From a virus: a stretch of DNA of 64,000 nt. This document shows positions 30,293-40,533 of the stretch, piece after piece; the stretch's first letter is position 1; each line of letters starts with the position of its first letter. The stretch is taken from positions 1 to 64,000 of IMG/VR virus record IMGVR_UViG_3300019776_000657, one strand, 5' to 3'. Position numbers and translations under genes: made by a program. Below the pieces are notes generated by a model. That model saw nothing but the letters and a program-made list of their open reading frames with translations. It did not search any database and had not been told where the DNA came from.

Positions 30293-33200
30293 TTAAGTAT
30301 CCGTTTCTAGATAAATGCTGCCAATATCAATACCAACAGCTTGCGCAGTTGCATTATTACTGGTATATATTCTAGGCCCTAAAAGCGTAGTACTTAAAGG
30401 AAGTTGAGTACCTGCCACAGCTGCTGTAATTGTACCTTCTGCAATAATTCCAGTAGTAATATTTTGAACTCTATAGCTTACCACATTGTTTACATTGCTA
30501 GGAGAGAACAATATCAATTCATACCAGTCTGTAGTTAACGTTTTACCAGGAAAACTTGCACTCAAAGCTATTGGTGTTTGGGCAGCGCTGCCACCATAAA
30601 ACAATCTCAAGTTGGTATCGCCGCTACTAGTACCAATACCAATACTATTGGTAAAAGTTGCTGGATCTGTTGCTGGAACAGGAACCGCTACTGTACTTGT
30701 CATGCCAACAAAAGTAATCTGAGTTGCCAAAGTTGCTGCATTACTAATACCAAATCTAGCAATAAAGTAAAACCCGCCTATTCCAACAGTACCAGTACCA
30801 ACAGTAAATTGGCTATTTGCTGCAACGTTGTATAATCCGGTATAGCTACCTGCTGTTGCTGCACTTACATAACCCAGCCTTCTTGCACGAGTAAATACGT
30901 TTGTGGTTGCTACGTTACGAGCAGTCGCTGTACCATTGGCTGTAAGATTCATACCAAATATAACAGGAACAGTATTAACGTTACCAGTTGGGTTATAAAT
31001 AGCAATCTTATTTTGAGCAAAACTGGCTTGAAGTGCTGTGTCATACCCACTAGGCCCAATAAATTTGGGCATAATACGTCCACCAATATTTTTTGCATAT
31101 AATAATAGTCGTCCAGCAGCAGGTACTGCAGGTTCTGTAGCAATAGCCTGTAATTCAAACTCAGGATCAGTACCAATTAGCGATAGTCTATTGGCTGTTA
31201 CATCATAAGTAAAATTAGCATTGCCACCAAAACCACCACTGGCGTTATATTGAACATAAGTATTACTACCACCCGGACTACCAGTACCACCATTGATTAT
31301 TAGATCACCACTACCCAACAGTGAGTTACCATTAACAGTTTTGATATTGGTACCACTCACCAAAGTGGCTTGAACTGCTATATCGCCGCTACCTAGCAGA
31401 GAAGTACTATTAACAGTTTTGATGGATGTGCCACTTACCAAGGTGGCTTGAACCGCAATATCTCCACTACCCAGTATTGATGCACTGTTAACAGTTTTGA
31501 TGTTGGTGCCACTCACCAGTGTGGCTTGAACTGCTATATCACCACTACCAAGTATTGATGTACTGTTAACAGTTTTGATATTGGTACCACTCACCAAAGT
31601 GGCTTGAACTGCTATATCACCACTACCTAACAGAGAAGTACTATTAACAGTCTTGATAGATGTACCACTTACTAGAGTTGATTGCTTGTTATTAAAAGTA
31701 TTCCAGTCCGTGGCTGTTAAATATCCATTAGTATTAGTAGTAGCTTGACTAATACTAATTGTAGGGGTTGTTCCGCCACTACTACTAATTGGGGCGGTTC
31801 CTCCAACACTCTCTACTCTGTCTACCCAAGCAGTATCATAATTAGTACCGCTCAGTTTTACCAACGACTGACCAGTTGTTCCACCAACAGCTACGCCAGC
31901 ACCTGTACTACCAGTACTACCTGTAGCTCCACGAGGACCTTGAGCACCTTGTGTACTTTGTTCTAGTGCAAAATAGTCTAGTTTGGTTGTGTGAGTAGCG
32001 CTGCCACTATTACTGTGATATAACCTGGCTTGTACAGTACCACTAGAAATATAACTAGTAGAATTCAATACTTCAAGTGCATACTGAGAATATCCAGTTG
32101 AACCAGAGTAAGACCCAATATTGTCCCATGCCAAAGTACTATTATTGTACAATTGGAAATAGACAATGTGCCCAGAAGCAAGTGTATAATCAACGTTGGC
32201 TACTACACGGTTAAACGAAGCAACTCCATTGATAGTAAATGTTATTATCCAAGCAGGACCTGCGGCAGTACCGTCTGTTATTTCATAATAATTACCATCA
32301 TTAAGAACTTGTGTACTTGTTACAGAACCACCTACATAAACACCATTAGTTAAAGTTAATGAGCTGGCGGTATAAATAACAGGGGCAGTTAAAACACTCT
32401 TCCACGCCAGTCCACTTGCAGTAGTTGAATCCGCAGCTAAATATAAATTATCGCTACCAACTGGCAATCTGATATTTGCAGTGCTACTACGAGTATATAA
32501 GTCTCCCTTAGTTGTAAGTGGAGATATGCTGTTTAGTGTAGTCTGTAGGTCTGTTATAGAACTGATTGGGTGAGTATCAGCACTTGAACGACCACTGAGG
32601 TCATTGTGACTTGTTGCAGAAACAACAGATGCTGCAGAAGTAGCGGACCGGGCTAGAATCTTTCTGATTCCAGCGATTTGAACTTTTGCACTATTGGCTG
32701 TATATGCACTGCTTGTTTTAACAACAATTTGGTACATAAATACTTGTTCTGCAAAGCTCAATCCATACTCAACAAATTCTTCTGTGTATGCGGTTTCAAC
32801 ACTGTCGTAAGTAGCGCGGCCAAGAACTAACTTAATTGGTGAACGTGTGTCGTTTGTTGCTAACAACCAGTAAGAAATATACTTACCCTCTGCTGCATCT
32901 GCCAAAGACCAAGTACTGCCATTGTAATAGTTGTATCTGGCCAAAGAAATGCCGGCTATCCAAGGTGTAGTACTTGCAGCTGTGATTCTGTATGATGAAC
33001 CCACCAAGTACATTACTTCTAGATTTGCAGAACTTTCTAGAACCTGTTGATAAAATCCATTTGGTGTGGCTGAGTGCGTAATAGTGTGAGTTAAATCTTC
33101 GTCTTGAATAGCGATTGGAGCACCTATTCCAAGATTAACACTACTGGCATTGTTCAATGTATAAGTTAAAGCACCACCACTTCTCCACACTGTTCCAACA

Positions 33201-34336
33201 TTTAAGTGTGTTACTGAGTGCCAAGTTGTATCACGTTTACTACCATGACGCTCATCGCCAACTATGATGGCTTTTGCATCGTTGCTGTCCCAGTAGATAT
33301 ATGCTAGGTTTATGTTGAGCTCAAAGTTAGGAGCACCTGTAAACTGTACTAAGTCTAAAGTGTCGGGATCTATTTTAATCCAGCTTGCTCCATCCGTATT
33401 TGTGATAACAATGGATTTAGTAGTAGAAACAGTCTTGAGTACACCATTATAGTAAAATGTCCAACTACCACTCACTGGAGTTACTGTAAATGTTCTGGTA
33501 CTGTCATTAAAAGACAATGTAGCAGCAGTTCTGTCTACAACACCGATCATGTCACCAGTTACAGCCGCAACTGTAGGCAACACAGAATAATCACCAGTAC
33601 CTGTAATTGTAGTACCGTCGATTGTTTTGAAAGTAGGTTTATTGATTAAGTCTGTATAACTACCGCTGGTTGCTACAGTAGCTAAAGTAGGAGTACCGCT
33701 CAGATCACTATATAAACCACTAGTAGCTACAGTGGCCAATGTTGGTTTATTGATTAAGTCTGTGTAACTACCACTAGTAGCTACAGTGGCCAATGTTGGT
33801 TTATTGATTAAGTCTGTGTAACTACCACTAGTAGCTACAGATGCTAAACTTGGGGTACCACTGAGGTCACTATAAAGTCCACTGGTTGCTACTGCTGCAA
33901 GTGTAGGTGCTCCACTCAAATCACTATAACTACCGCTGGTTGCTACTGTAGCAAAAGTTGGTTTGCTTGTGATACCAGACCAAGGTACTGCATCTGCGCT
34001 TTCTGCAGAATCTACCTTACCATTATTATTAGTATCATAAATAGATTTTACCATATCTCCAGTAGCTAGAGTTGGTTTATTTATTAAGTCTGTATAACTA
34101 CCACTAGTAGCTACAGTGGCTAGAGTAGGTGTGCCACTGAGGTCACTATAAAGCCCACTGGTTGCTACAGCAGCAAATGTTGGTTTATCGCTTACTCCAG
34201 CCCAAGGAACAGCATCTGCATTGTCTGCATAGTCTACTTTGCCATTATCGTTGCTGTCATAGACAGCTTTGGTCATATCACCAGTACCGCTAGGATAGCT
34301 GCTCTGTATAAGGTCGGTTAAATTAATTGTTGCCAT
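30293..34336 (-). CDS. large tail fibre protein, 1347 aa
   Basis: The N-terminal quarter (about 1-240) is made of repeats of the type LATVATSGSYTDLINKPT and WxxVxxKPTF, a triple-stranded fibre shaft pattern in phages. The middle (about 240-720) is globular and beta-rich. A short collagen-like stretch (GAQGPRGATGSTGSTGAG) is near residue 805. Five near-identical 26-residue units (SGTSIKTVNSTSLLGSGDI and variants) follow at about 885-1014. The C-terminal 300 residues form a globular head that may carry the binding site. It is the last fibre gene before the lysis genes. Confidence 0.9.
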   Translation of the reverse strand: MATINLTDLIQSSYPSGTGDMTKAVYDSNDNGKVDYADNADAVPWAGVSDKPTFAAVATSGLYSDLSGTPTLATVATSGSYTDLINKPTLATGDMVKSIYDTNNNGKVDSAESADAVPWSGITSKPTFATVATSGSYSDLSGAPTLAAVATSGLYSDLSGTPSLASVATSGSYTDLINKPTLATVATSGSYTDLINKPTLATVATSGLYSDLSGTPTLATVATSGSYTDLINKPTFKTIDGTTITGTGDYSVLPTVAAVTGDMIGVVDRTAATLSFNDSTRTFTVTPVSGSWTFYYNGVLKTVSTTKSIVITNTDGASWIKIDPDTLDLVQFTGAPNFELNINLAYIYWDSNDAKAIIVGDERHGSKRDTTWHSVTHLNVGTVWRSGGALTYTLNNASSVNLGIGAPIAIQDEDLTHTITHSATPNGFYQQVLESSANLEVMYLVGSSYRITAASTTPWIAGISLARYNYYNGSTWSLADAAEGKYISYWLLATNDTRSPIKLVLGRATYDSVETAYTEEFVEYGLSFAEQVFMYQIVVKTSSAYTANSAKVQIAGIRKILARSATSAASVVSATSHNDLSGRSSADTHPISSITDLQTTLNSISPLTTKGDLYTRSSTANIRLPVGSDNLYLAADSTTASGLAWKSVLTAPVIYTASSLTLTNGVYVGGSVTSTQVLNDGNYYEITDGTAAGPAWIITFTINGVASFNRVVANVDYTLASGHIVYFQLYNNSTLAWDNIGSYSGSTGYSQYALEVLNSTSYISSGTVQARLYHSNSGSATHTTKLDYFALEQSTQGAQGPRGATGSTGSTGAGVAVGGTTGQSLVKLSGTNYDTAWVDRVESVGGTAPISSSGGTTPTISISQATTNTNGYLTATDWNTFNNKQSTLVSGTSIKTVNSTSLLGSGDIAVQATLVSGTNIKTVNSTSILGSGDIAVQATLVSGTNIKTVNSASILGSGDIAVQATLVSGTSIKTVNSTSLLGSGDIAVQATLVSGTNIKTVNGNSLLGSGDLIINGGTGSPGGSNTYVQYNASGGFGGNANFTYDVTANRLSLIGTDPEFELQAIATEPAVPAAGRLLLYAKNIGGRIMPKFIGPSGYDTALQASFAQNKIAIYNPTGNVNTVPVIFGMNLTANGTATARNVATTNVFTRARRLGYVSAATAGSYTGLYNVAANSQFTVGTGTVGIGGFYFIARFGISNAATLATQITFVGMTSTVAVPVPATDPATFTNSIGIGTSSGDTNLRLFYGGSAAQTPIALSASFPGKTLTTDWYELILFSPSNVNNVVSYRVQNITTGIIAEGTITAAVAGTQLPLSTTLLGPRIYTSNNATAQAVGIDIGSIYLETDT
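31298..31687 (-). repeat. five 78-bp tandem repeats in the fibre gene
   Basis: Five in-frame copies of a 78-base unit encode 26-residue repeats in the 1347-aa fibre. They differ at a few positions (Ser or Asn, Thr or Ala). Being in frame, they can lengthen or shorten the shaft by recombination without breaking the gene. Boundaries are approximate. Confidence 0.85.
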
Positions 34337-34358
34337 TTATATTCCTTATACAGGTTCC

Positions 34359-35837
34359 TTAACTATTGGGGAATGGTTGAGTTGGAGCAGTAAAATTAGC
34401 AGTATATCGTGCTACACCTTTGGTTACGCGAATTTCGTCTATATTTCCTTGATAATTACCATTTCCACCCTTACCAAAGTATAGGGTAGATGTAGTATTA
34501 CTCCAAGCAGGTTGAGCTAATACAGTAGTACTCTTTGTTCCATTTACATATAAACTCAAGTTTGTTCCATTTCCAACAAATGCTAGGTGAGTCCACGTAT
34601 TAAGTGGTACTGACACACCACCAAATGAGTCAATTGACTGCCAAGCAGTAATTGCAGCGTTTGATACTAGTATAGACACAGTTGCTGCATCTAAAATTAG
34701 TTCAAAAGGACTGTACTGTGCACCTGTTCTGGTTGATATTACGGCTTGATTGTTTGAAGTTCCGGTTCTGTAAATCCAGGCCTCAACAGTAAATGAACCA
34801 CTACCAAACGCAAACAATGCACTGTTAGTAGTATTTATAAATGCACCAACAGAGAAGATTCCGCTAGCAGTACCAAACTTATAAACACTAGTATCTAACT
34901 GAGCCCCATTGTTGCCAGTCATTGATACATTGTTTGAGCTGCTATCAGTAAATGTAGTACCACCACTGCTACCATCTAAATGTAACAATAGGCTAACACT
35001 ACTAAAAGATGGATCTGTTAAGGCCAATGAATTATAGGTTAATCCAAATCCACTAACATACCAAGTAGTGTTTTCTACCTTTAATGCAGAGGCTAATCCA
35101 TATTGTGGTAATACAACAGAGGCAACGGGACCTGTTCCTGCTAATACTAATGAATCAGTATTTATACCAACTGTAGCTGATGCCGTTGACTGATTAATAA
35201 ATGTTACTGACGTACCTGTTGAAAAAGGCACTGAAGCATTTGAAGGTATAGTAAATGTACGAGGAGTGGTATCAGTACTTGGATGTAGTATGTACTTTCC
35301 ACTGTCTGATGAAATCAATGTATAATTTGCGCTCTGACTGTTTTGTGTCAATACAGTAGTACCAGCTCCAGCATCACCCTTTTTACCTAAAGTGGCAGTT
35401 ACTTGCCAGGTTGTACCGTCGTATATAAAATATACAGAAATACCCTTGACATTTAGGAGGACGTCATTGGTAGTACCCTCTACAGTACTACCATTACGAG
35501 CAACAGTAAGACTATTCGTTCCCCAATCTGCACCGTCTGTAAATTCAACATAGTTGCCAACAGCAGGAGTGGATGGAAGTGTTACAGTAAACACTCCACC
35601 GCTTGTGTCAGCAATGATCTTGTCTCCGCTAACTGCTGTATAGTTAGCAGTTTTACGAATCCAAGTGGTTGCAGAACTGGTTCCAGAACCAGAAATAGAG
35701 GAAATTGTATTAGTGGCTGTTTTGTAATACAGTTTACCATCTGTGTAATTTAAAGCTAGTTCACCGTAGTCTAGGTCACCAACAAGGGGAACCTTGCTGG
35801 CGACACTGGACTTTTTAAGAATAATCTTTGAGGCCAT
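34359..35837 (-). CDS. tail fibre protein with LamG-like domain, 492 aa
   Basis: The first 40 residues (KIILKKSSVASKVPLVGDLDYGELALNY) are the adaptor pattern found at the start of many phage fibre proteins and shared in type with the gene at 35872. The C-terminal part (about 275-490: SVSLLLHLDGSSG, TDSSSNN, FTVEAWIYR, WTHLAFVGNGTNLSLYVNG) is a concanavalin/LamG-like jelly roll, a fold that binds sugars. The receptor is unknown. Confidence 0.85.
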   Translation of the reverse strand: MASKIILKKSSVASKVPLVGDLDYGELALNYTDGKLYYKTATNTISSISGSGTSSATTWIRKTANYTAVSGDKIIADTSGGVFTVTLPSTPAVGNYVEFTDGADWGTNSLTVARNGSTVEGTTNDVLLNVKGISVYFIYDGTTWQVTATLGKKGDAGAGTTVLTQNSQSANYTLISSDSGKYILHPSTDTTPRTFTIPSNASVPFSTGTSVTFINQSTASATVGINTDSLVLAGTGPVASVVLPQYGLASALKVENTTWYVSGFGLTYNSLALTDPSFSSVSLLLHLDGSSGGTTFTDSSSNNVSMTGNNGAQLDTSVYKFGTASGIFSVGAFINTTNSALFAFGSGSFTVEAWIYRTGTSNNQAVISTRTGAQYSPFELILDAATVSILVSNAAITAWQSIDSFGGVSVPLNTWTHLAFVGNGTNLSLYVNGTKSTTVLAQPAWSNTTSTLYFGKGGNGNYQGNIDEIRVTKGVARYTANFTAPTQPFPNS

Positions 35838-35871
35838 CTGTGTTCCTAAAAAGGGATGGAGTTATAAAAAA

Positions 35872-37653
35872 TTAGTAAGAACCACCATCCACTGTGGCAA
35901 TAGTTACTGCTCCACCTGTGACTAAGAAGTCTGTACTATTAAAACTGGCCAATCCCAATACACTTGATGTTGCTGTTGGAATTGCATTAGTTGTGACTGC
36001 GGTCACCAAGCCTTTAGCATTTACTGTAATTGCAGGAACTGAGGTAGAAGTACCAAAACTTCCCACGTTGCTATTTACAGTGGCCAGAGTAGCCGCAGCT
36101 GTTACGTTGGCACTACCATCAAAGCTGGGACTGGTATAAGTAATATCGCCGCTAATACTGATTGTGCGGCCAGTTGCTAACGCAGTGGCTGTTGAGGCGT
36201 TACCACTTAAGGCACCAAATACTGTGGTAACGTTTAAGTTCTTATTTAGGTTCCAGCGATCGTCAGCACTTGTATAAGTGAAAGTAGCAGGAGTGGTTGG
36301 ACCATTGACTGTTAAACCTGCGCCATTAGCTGCGGCAGCAGTTGCTGCATTTTTAGCAACTGTGATGTTCAAGTCTGCTACATCTAGTGTAGTGGTATTA
36401 ATAGTGGTAGTTGTACCACTAACTGTTAAGTTACCGCTGACAGTTAGATCATTGAATGTAACATTGCTGGTAGTGTCCACAGCCTGACCAATTGCGATGC
36501 TAACTTGATTGTTGGTTACAGTGGTTGTAACACCTGTGCCGCCTGCAAAGGTTAGGGTATCGGTGCCAACTGTTACTGTGTCTGTACCTGTACTACCAGC
36601 AATACTTAGTGAGCTACTAGTAGCTGCTGTTGTAATAGCTGTTACACGACCCTTAGCATCAACAGTAATAACAGGAACTGCTCCAGCACTACCAAATGTA
36701 CCTGCAACTTTATTTGTTGAACCATCCAATACTGTGGCCAATGTACCTGCTGCTGTTACATTGCCACTGCCATCAAATGCAGGGCTTGTGTAACTTAAAT
36801 CGCCTGAGATACTGATTGTACGACCAGTTGCTAACGCAGTGGCTGTTGAGGCATTACCTGTTAGGGCACCTGTAAATCCGGTAGAACTAACACTGGTCAA
36901 TCCAGCCAGAGTAGTACTTGAACCACCTAGAGAAATTGCAGTAGTACCAACTGTAACACTGCTGTTGGCCAACATAGTATTGGTGACTGTGGCAGTATCA
37001 CCTGTAGTAACGATTGTACCACTTACATTGGGAACTGTTAATGTTCTAGTAGTAGCAGTAGCAATTCCGCTCAACTGGAATTGTAATTTTTTGGTATTAT
37101 CTAAGTCGTCTTGGAAAAATGTGGTATTATCAGTAAATGTCTTATTTGTAAAGGTCTGAGTGCCGGTAAGAGTAGCAACTGTACTATCGATTGCAATTGT
37201 GACTGCACCGCTGCCATTAAAACTGGTACCACTAAGACCAGTACCAATTGTTAGGGCATTGGTAGTGTTGGCAGTAATTGTAATGTTAGCACTACCATTA
37301 AAACTAACACCGTTAATATTACGGGCTGTTTGAAGTGTAGTAGCGGTTGAGGCATTACCAGTCAGTGCTGCTGTAATAGTTCCAGCAGAAAAGTTGCCGC
37401 TGGCATCACGCTTTACAATTTTAGAAGCAGTATTAAGATCAGTAGCACCGTTGATTTGACCTACATAGTAGTTACCGCCAATTGCTATAACAGGTGCATC
37501 TCCATTACCATCTACTGTACCTGCACCGATGTATAGTATGTCACCACCGTTACTTCCGTTATTGGCTAAGTGGCTGTAGGCTAATTCGCCTAGTTTTAGA
37601 GTACTTGGAGCTCCAGCCGTAGCTGAACGCTTAATTCTGATTAATGAAGCCAT
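35872..37653 (-). CDS. tail fibre protein with repeated beta units, 593 aa
   Basis: An adaptor-type start (LIRIKRSATAGAPSTLKLGELAYS) is followed by many short beta units of the types ATTLQTARNINGV, GNASTATALATGRTISISG and GTQTFTNKTF. These are common to trimeric phage fibres. No catalytic motif is present. The antisense strand shows long open frames here only because of the repeated, Thr/Ala-rich codons. Confidence 0.85.
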   Translation of the reverse strand: MASLIRIKRSATAGAPSTLKLGELAYSHLANNGSNGGDILYIGAGTVDGNGDAPVIAIGGNYYVGQINGATDLNTASKIVKRDASGNFSAGTITAALTGNASTATTLQTARNINGVSFNGSANITITANTTNALTIGTGLSGTSFNGSGAVTIAIDSTVATLTGTQTFTNKTFTDNTTFFQDDLDNTKKLQFQLSGIATATTRTLTVPNVSGTIVTTGDTATVTNTMLANSSVTVGTTAISLGGSSTTLAGLTSVSSTGFTGALTGNASTATALATGRTISISGDLSYTSPAFDGSGNVTAAGTLATVLDGSTNKVAGTFGSAGAVPVITVDAKGRVTAITTAATSSSLSIAGSTGTDTVTVGTDTLTFAGGTGVTTTVTNNQVSIAIGQAVDTTSNVTFNDLTVSGNLTVSGTTTTINTTTLDVADLNITVAKNAATAAAANGAGLTVNGPTTPATFTYTSADDRWNLNKNLNVTTVFGALSGNASTATALATGRTISISGDITYTSPSFDGSANVTAAATLATVNSNVGSFGTSTSVPAITVNAKGLVTAVTTNAIPTATSSVLGLASFNSTDFLVTGGAVTIATVDGGSY

Positions 37654-37668
37654 AGTTTATTTCCATTA

Positions 37669-38055
37669 CTAATAATCTCCGGCATTCAAATACTGTGCCT
37701 GGAGGTTGACATTTGATACCCACTTACTAGACACTTGATCATAGATTAATAGTGAGCCGGTTGTTAGTGTAGAAACATCTACGTCTGAAGCAGTGCTAAT
37801 AGTAGCAACTGGACCTTGTGGTCCTTGAATACCTTGAGGACCCTGAGGTCCCTGAGGTCCTTGAATACCTTGTGGTCCAACTTCGCCTTGAGAACCTGCA
37901 GCCCCCTGCGCACCTTGAGGACCTACAGCTCCCTGTGGACCTTGAATACCTTGTGGACCTTGATATCCACTGCTTGTATAAACTAAACTTTCAGGTACTG
38001 TTACAATTACTGTTTGATTTTTTTCTACTTGTATAGCTACTAATGAATCACTCAT
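37669..38055 (-). CDS. collagen-like tail protein, 128 aa
   Basis: Residues about 31-88 consist of Gly-x-y triplets ([13 protein letters not shown] and so on, rich in Pro-Gln), flanked by short beta-rich ends. Such stretches form triple helices in phage fibres. The stop of the previous gene overlaps its start by 4 bases. It probably acts as a trimeric connector in the fibre complex. Confidence 0.85.
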   Translation of the reverse strand: MSDSLVAIQVEKNQTVIVTVPESLVYTSSGYQGPQGIQGPQGAVGPQGAQGAAGSQGEVGPQGIQGPQGPQGPQGIQGPQGPVATISTASDVDVSTLTTGSLLIYDQVSSKWVSNVNLQAQYLNAGDY

Positions 38056-38639
38056 CGTGTTACCTCCTTTACTAGAGATATATTACCAGTGATGAGTTGG
38101 GTGACATCATTTCCGCTACTAACTAATTCTAAGCTATACACACCACTCTGGAACGATAATACAGTAGTATCTGCTGCACTCATATACAATTCAATAGTTT
38201 TTGTACTATTGTTAATAATAACCCCACCATTGGAAGTAGTTAACTCTTTAATTATAGATGGATCATCTAACTTACTGCGTATTTGCATTCTGGCAGTATA
38301 ACCAGTTAAATTAACTGGTTGATTGTACTCCAATACCCCACCACCTGTATAGGCTGTATAGTTAAGGGCATTGACAGCATTAAACGTAACTGAGTTAGTA
38401 GTAACATCACTGGTAATTAAATAGTCAGTGGTATTAGCTTCTTTCATTCCTAAGGCACCACTAATTTTAGCTCTCCAACCCACTGGAATTCCGTGGGCCC
38501 CAGCAGTTACTACCATGGGAGCACTTTTTGAAATATTTGTAATGGGTGAGTATACTTTTAAGGCGCTTTCCCAACGTAGGGTTTCACGAAAGGTACTGCC
38601 CTGATAAACTTTTAGGTTCAATTTTGTTGGACTTGCCAT
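38052..38639 (-). CDS. BppU-like baseplate or fibre attachment protein, 195 aa
   Basis: The N-terminus ([19 protein letters not shown]) and C-terminus ([23 protein letters not shown], then [13 protein letters not shown] and [11 protein letters not shown]) fit the beta-sandwich pattern of BppU_N-type domains, which fix receptor-binding proteins to the tail tip. A central insert (about 45-105) is also beta-rich. The start follows AAGGAG, just downstream of a leftward promoter, so this is the first gene of its transcript. Confidence 0.75.
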   Translation of the reverse strand: MASPTKLNLKVYQGSTFRETLRWESALKVYSPITNISKSAPMVVTAGAHGIPVGWRAKISGALGMKEANTTDYLITSDVTTNSVTFNAVNALNYTAYTGGGVLEYNQPVNLTGYTARMQIRSKLDDPSIIKELTTSNGGVIINNSTKTIELYMSAADTTVLSFQSGVYSLELVSSGNDVTQLITGNISLVKEVTR

Positions 38640-38697
38640 AGGGCGCTCCTTGGTTCAAGAAGACATAAAAAAGTTGGTCTTCCGGTATTTTGGTACT

Positions 38698-38726
38698 ATT
38701 ATAGCATATAAGGAAAAAGTGTTCAA
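38698..38726 (-). promoter_or_regulatory. leftward promoter (TTGAAC-17-TATAAT)
   Basis: On the - strand TTGAAC (38726-38721) and TATAAT (38703-38698) are 17 bases apart. The bases after the -10 box, AGTACCAAAATA, are identical to those at the promoter near 47108. It would start the 38639-to-lysis transcript. Confidence 0.8.
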
Positions 38727-38727
38727 G

Positions 38728-38765
38728 CGAAAAAATACCCAGCTGGTAGGCTGGGTATTTATTTT
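38728..38765 (-). terminator. leftward terminator
   Basis: Stem AATACCCAGC/GCTGGGTATT (38734-38743, 38750-38759) has a 6-base loop, and read leftward a T6 run follows. It ends the transcript coming from the 39117 gene and touches the -35 box of the next promoter. Confidence 0.88.
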
Positions 38766-39117
38766 AACTTGGTTGAACTGGCCATTGAACCTGTGCAGGA
38801 AATTCCGATTGTTGGGTAATATCACGTAATGCTTGGCGATAATTTGCCCAAACAAGTTTGTCAACAGGTGCATCAACTATCTGTGTCCAATCCGATTCTT
38901 TCAATAATTCATTTCTACGTTGACGTATAAGTGATATCAAAATTTCTATATTATTATCTGGTGGCGCAGAAAAGGTTACACCATCAAATATCCAACCATT
39001 TGAACATTCGTCTGACACTTCAATAAATTGATTGGCATAACCCCAAGCAAATAGGAGCGAAGGATGTGTCATTACTACATCCTGCAATATTCCATTATTT
39101 ACAAATGCATATTTCAT
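38764..39117 (-). CDS. tail assembly chaperone-like small protein, 117 aa
   Basis: The C-terminal half (about 60-117: LIRQRRNELLKESDWTQIVDAPVD, WANYRQALRDI, FPAQVQWPVQPS) is the RRxxLLxxSDWTQ...YRQALRDI...WP pattern of the Phage_tail_APC and fibre-assembly group. The N-terminal half is a beta domain starting MKYAFVNNG. These proteins help fold or attach fibres and are usually encoded beside them, as here. The exact partner is unknown. Confidence 0.8.
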   Translation of the reverse strand: MKYAFVNNGILQDVVMTHPSLLFAWGYANQFIEVSDECSNGWIFDGVTFSAPPDNNIEILISLIRQRRNELLKESDWTQIVDAPVDKLVWANYRQALRDITQQSEFPAQVQWPVQPS

Positions 39118-39127
39118 GTATTGTACC

Positions 39128-40474
39128 TCAATAATAAATTACAACACAACCATCGCCACCAAGACCTTGTGTGGTAGTACCTCCAGAAGCTGCCGAGGCC
39201 AAGCAAGCACCGCCTCCACCACCACCAAATCCTCCACTGCCACCAACTGTTGTGCCAGCTGTCGTACTTCCATAACGATAAGCAGTGCCTCCACCACCCA
39301 GTATTCCACCATTCATACCACGAATAAGTGCATTTGTAACAGTTGTACTTGCTGCACCTCCACCACCAAAATCACCAGCATATGCTGGATTTGCTGCTTG
39401 ACCGGAATTTCCTCCAGTCATTGCCGCCCCTCCGCCACCAGGACCGGGTGATATATATGTTTGTGATCCAATATTATATCCGCCAGTTCCATCTACATGG
39501 CTGAGCAAAGGATCTGTAAATCTTTGATCAAATTGTCTAGACGCTCCATTTGATGATAGATTTCCACTATTACCTTGTTGTGGGCCTGAACTTCCACCAT
39601 TACTCAAACCGCTGCCGCCCTGACCTCCAGGAATACTTCCAGCACCTCCCCCACCGCCTGCCGCGCTGCCAGCACCGCCAATTCCAGCACCGCCTGGACC
39701 GATGGAGTATGAAGTAGTACTAGAGCCGCTTGTACCATTTACACCAGCACCAAGAGGTGATCCAGCACTAGCACCAGAACCACATTCATAATTATTAGCT
39801 GTTGCACCGCCAGTTCCACCGCTAAATGCACCACCACTAGTCACACTTGCATCTTTTGATGCAGTTCCGCCAGCACCTCCAGTTGTTGCTGCAGTAGGTG
39901 CTGATCCGGCATTAGCAGTTAAATAAGTTGTTGCTCCAATAGCTACAGTAGTAGACGAAGCACCAATAGTGACTGAAACAGTGGCTCCAGGAGTTACCGC
40001 AATATTACCAAAGGCAAAACCGCCTCCGCCCCCACCAGGTGCACGTTCTGTTGCAAATGTTGCAGCATTGCCACCTTTACCAACAGCATATACACGAATA
40101 GTTGTAACATTTGCAGGAACAGTAAAAGTAGCTGTGGTATTTGTAAAATATCGATTAGTATAATAGTTTACATATCCTCCGGTAGAAGGAGAAGAAACCC
40201 AAGTCGTACCATTAGAAGTAAGTACATTACCAGATGTGCTGGGAGCAACCACCTGCACTGCCGAAGTACCGTTACCAAGTAACACATTATTAGCAGTGAG
40301 AGTAGCTGTACCCGTACCACCATTTGCTACAGGTAATGTACCAGTTACCCCTGCAGTAAGTGACACATTTGTAATAGTATTGGTACTACCACTAATGGCT
40401 TTATTACTAAGTGTATTTGTACTGCTGGCTGTGAGTACATTGGTGGGTGTGATGATGTTTGATAAATTAGCCAT
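39128..40474 (-). CDS. glycine-rich tail adhesin, 448 aa
   Basis: Residues 1-115 are beta-rich fibre repeats (LSNKAISGSTNTI, LTANNVLLGNGTSAV). From about 120 the chain is packed with Gly runs (GGGGGGFAF, GGAGIGGAGSAAGGGGG, GGSGGFGGGGGG) separated by short loops. Such sequences match polyglycine-rich adhesin tips of phages (gp38-like), in which the loops between Gly strands touch the receptor. The last residues (GGDGCVVIYY) are the usual end of this domain. Confidence 0.85.
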   Translation of the reverse strand: MANLSNIITPTNVLTASSTNTLSNKAISGSTNTITNVSLTAGVTGTLPVANGGTGTATLTANNVLLGNGTSAVQVVAPSTSGNVLTSNGTTWVSSPSTGGYVNYYTNRYFTNTTATFTVPANVTTIRVYAVGKGGNAATFATERAPGGGGGGFAFGNIAVTPGATVSVTIGASSTTVAIGATTYLTANAGSAPTAATTGGAGGTASKDASVTSGGAFSGGTGGATANNYECGSGASAGSPLGAGVNGTSGSSTTSYSIGPGGAGIGGAGSAAGGGGGAGSIPGGQGGSGLSNGGSSGPQQGNSGNLSSNGASRQFDQRFTDPLLSHVDGTGGYNIGSQTYISPGPGGGGAAMTGGNSGQAANPAYAGDFGGGGAASTTVTNALIRGMNGGILGGGGTAYRYGSTTAGTTVGGSGGFGGGGGGACLASAASGGTTTQGLGGDGCVVIYY

Positions 40475-40533
40475 GGTTTACTCCAGTATACAAAGCTGGA
40501 AGCTTTTAATTATTTTTAACACTATAACTTCCT

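Noticed and set aside
31298-31687. CRISPR array
   Set aside because: The regular 78-base units are in-frame coding repeats with no unique spacers, inside a fibre gene.
35894-37159. Long + strand open frames opposite the fibre gene
   Set aside because: They are shadows produced by Thr-, Ala- and Val-rich repeat codons, lack ribosome sites and run against a well-supported fibre gene.
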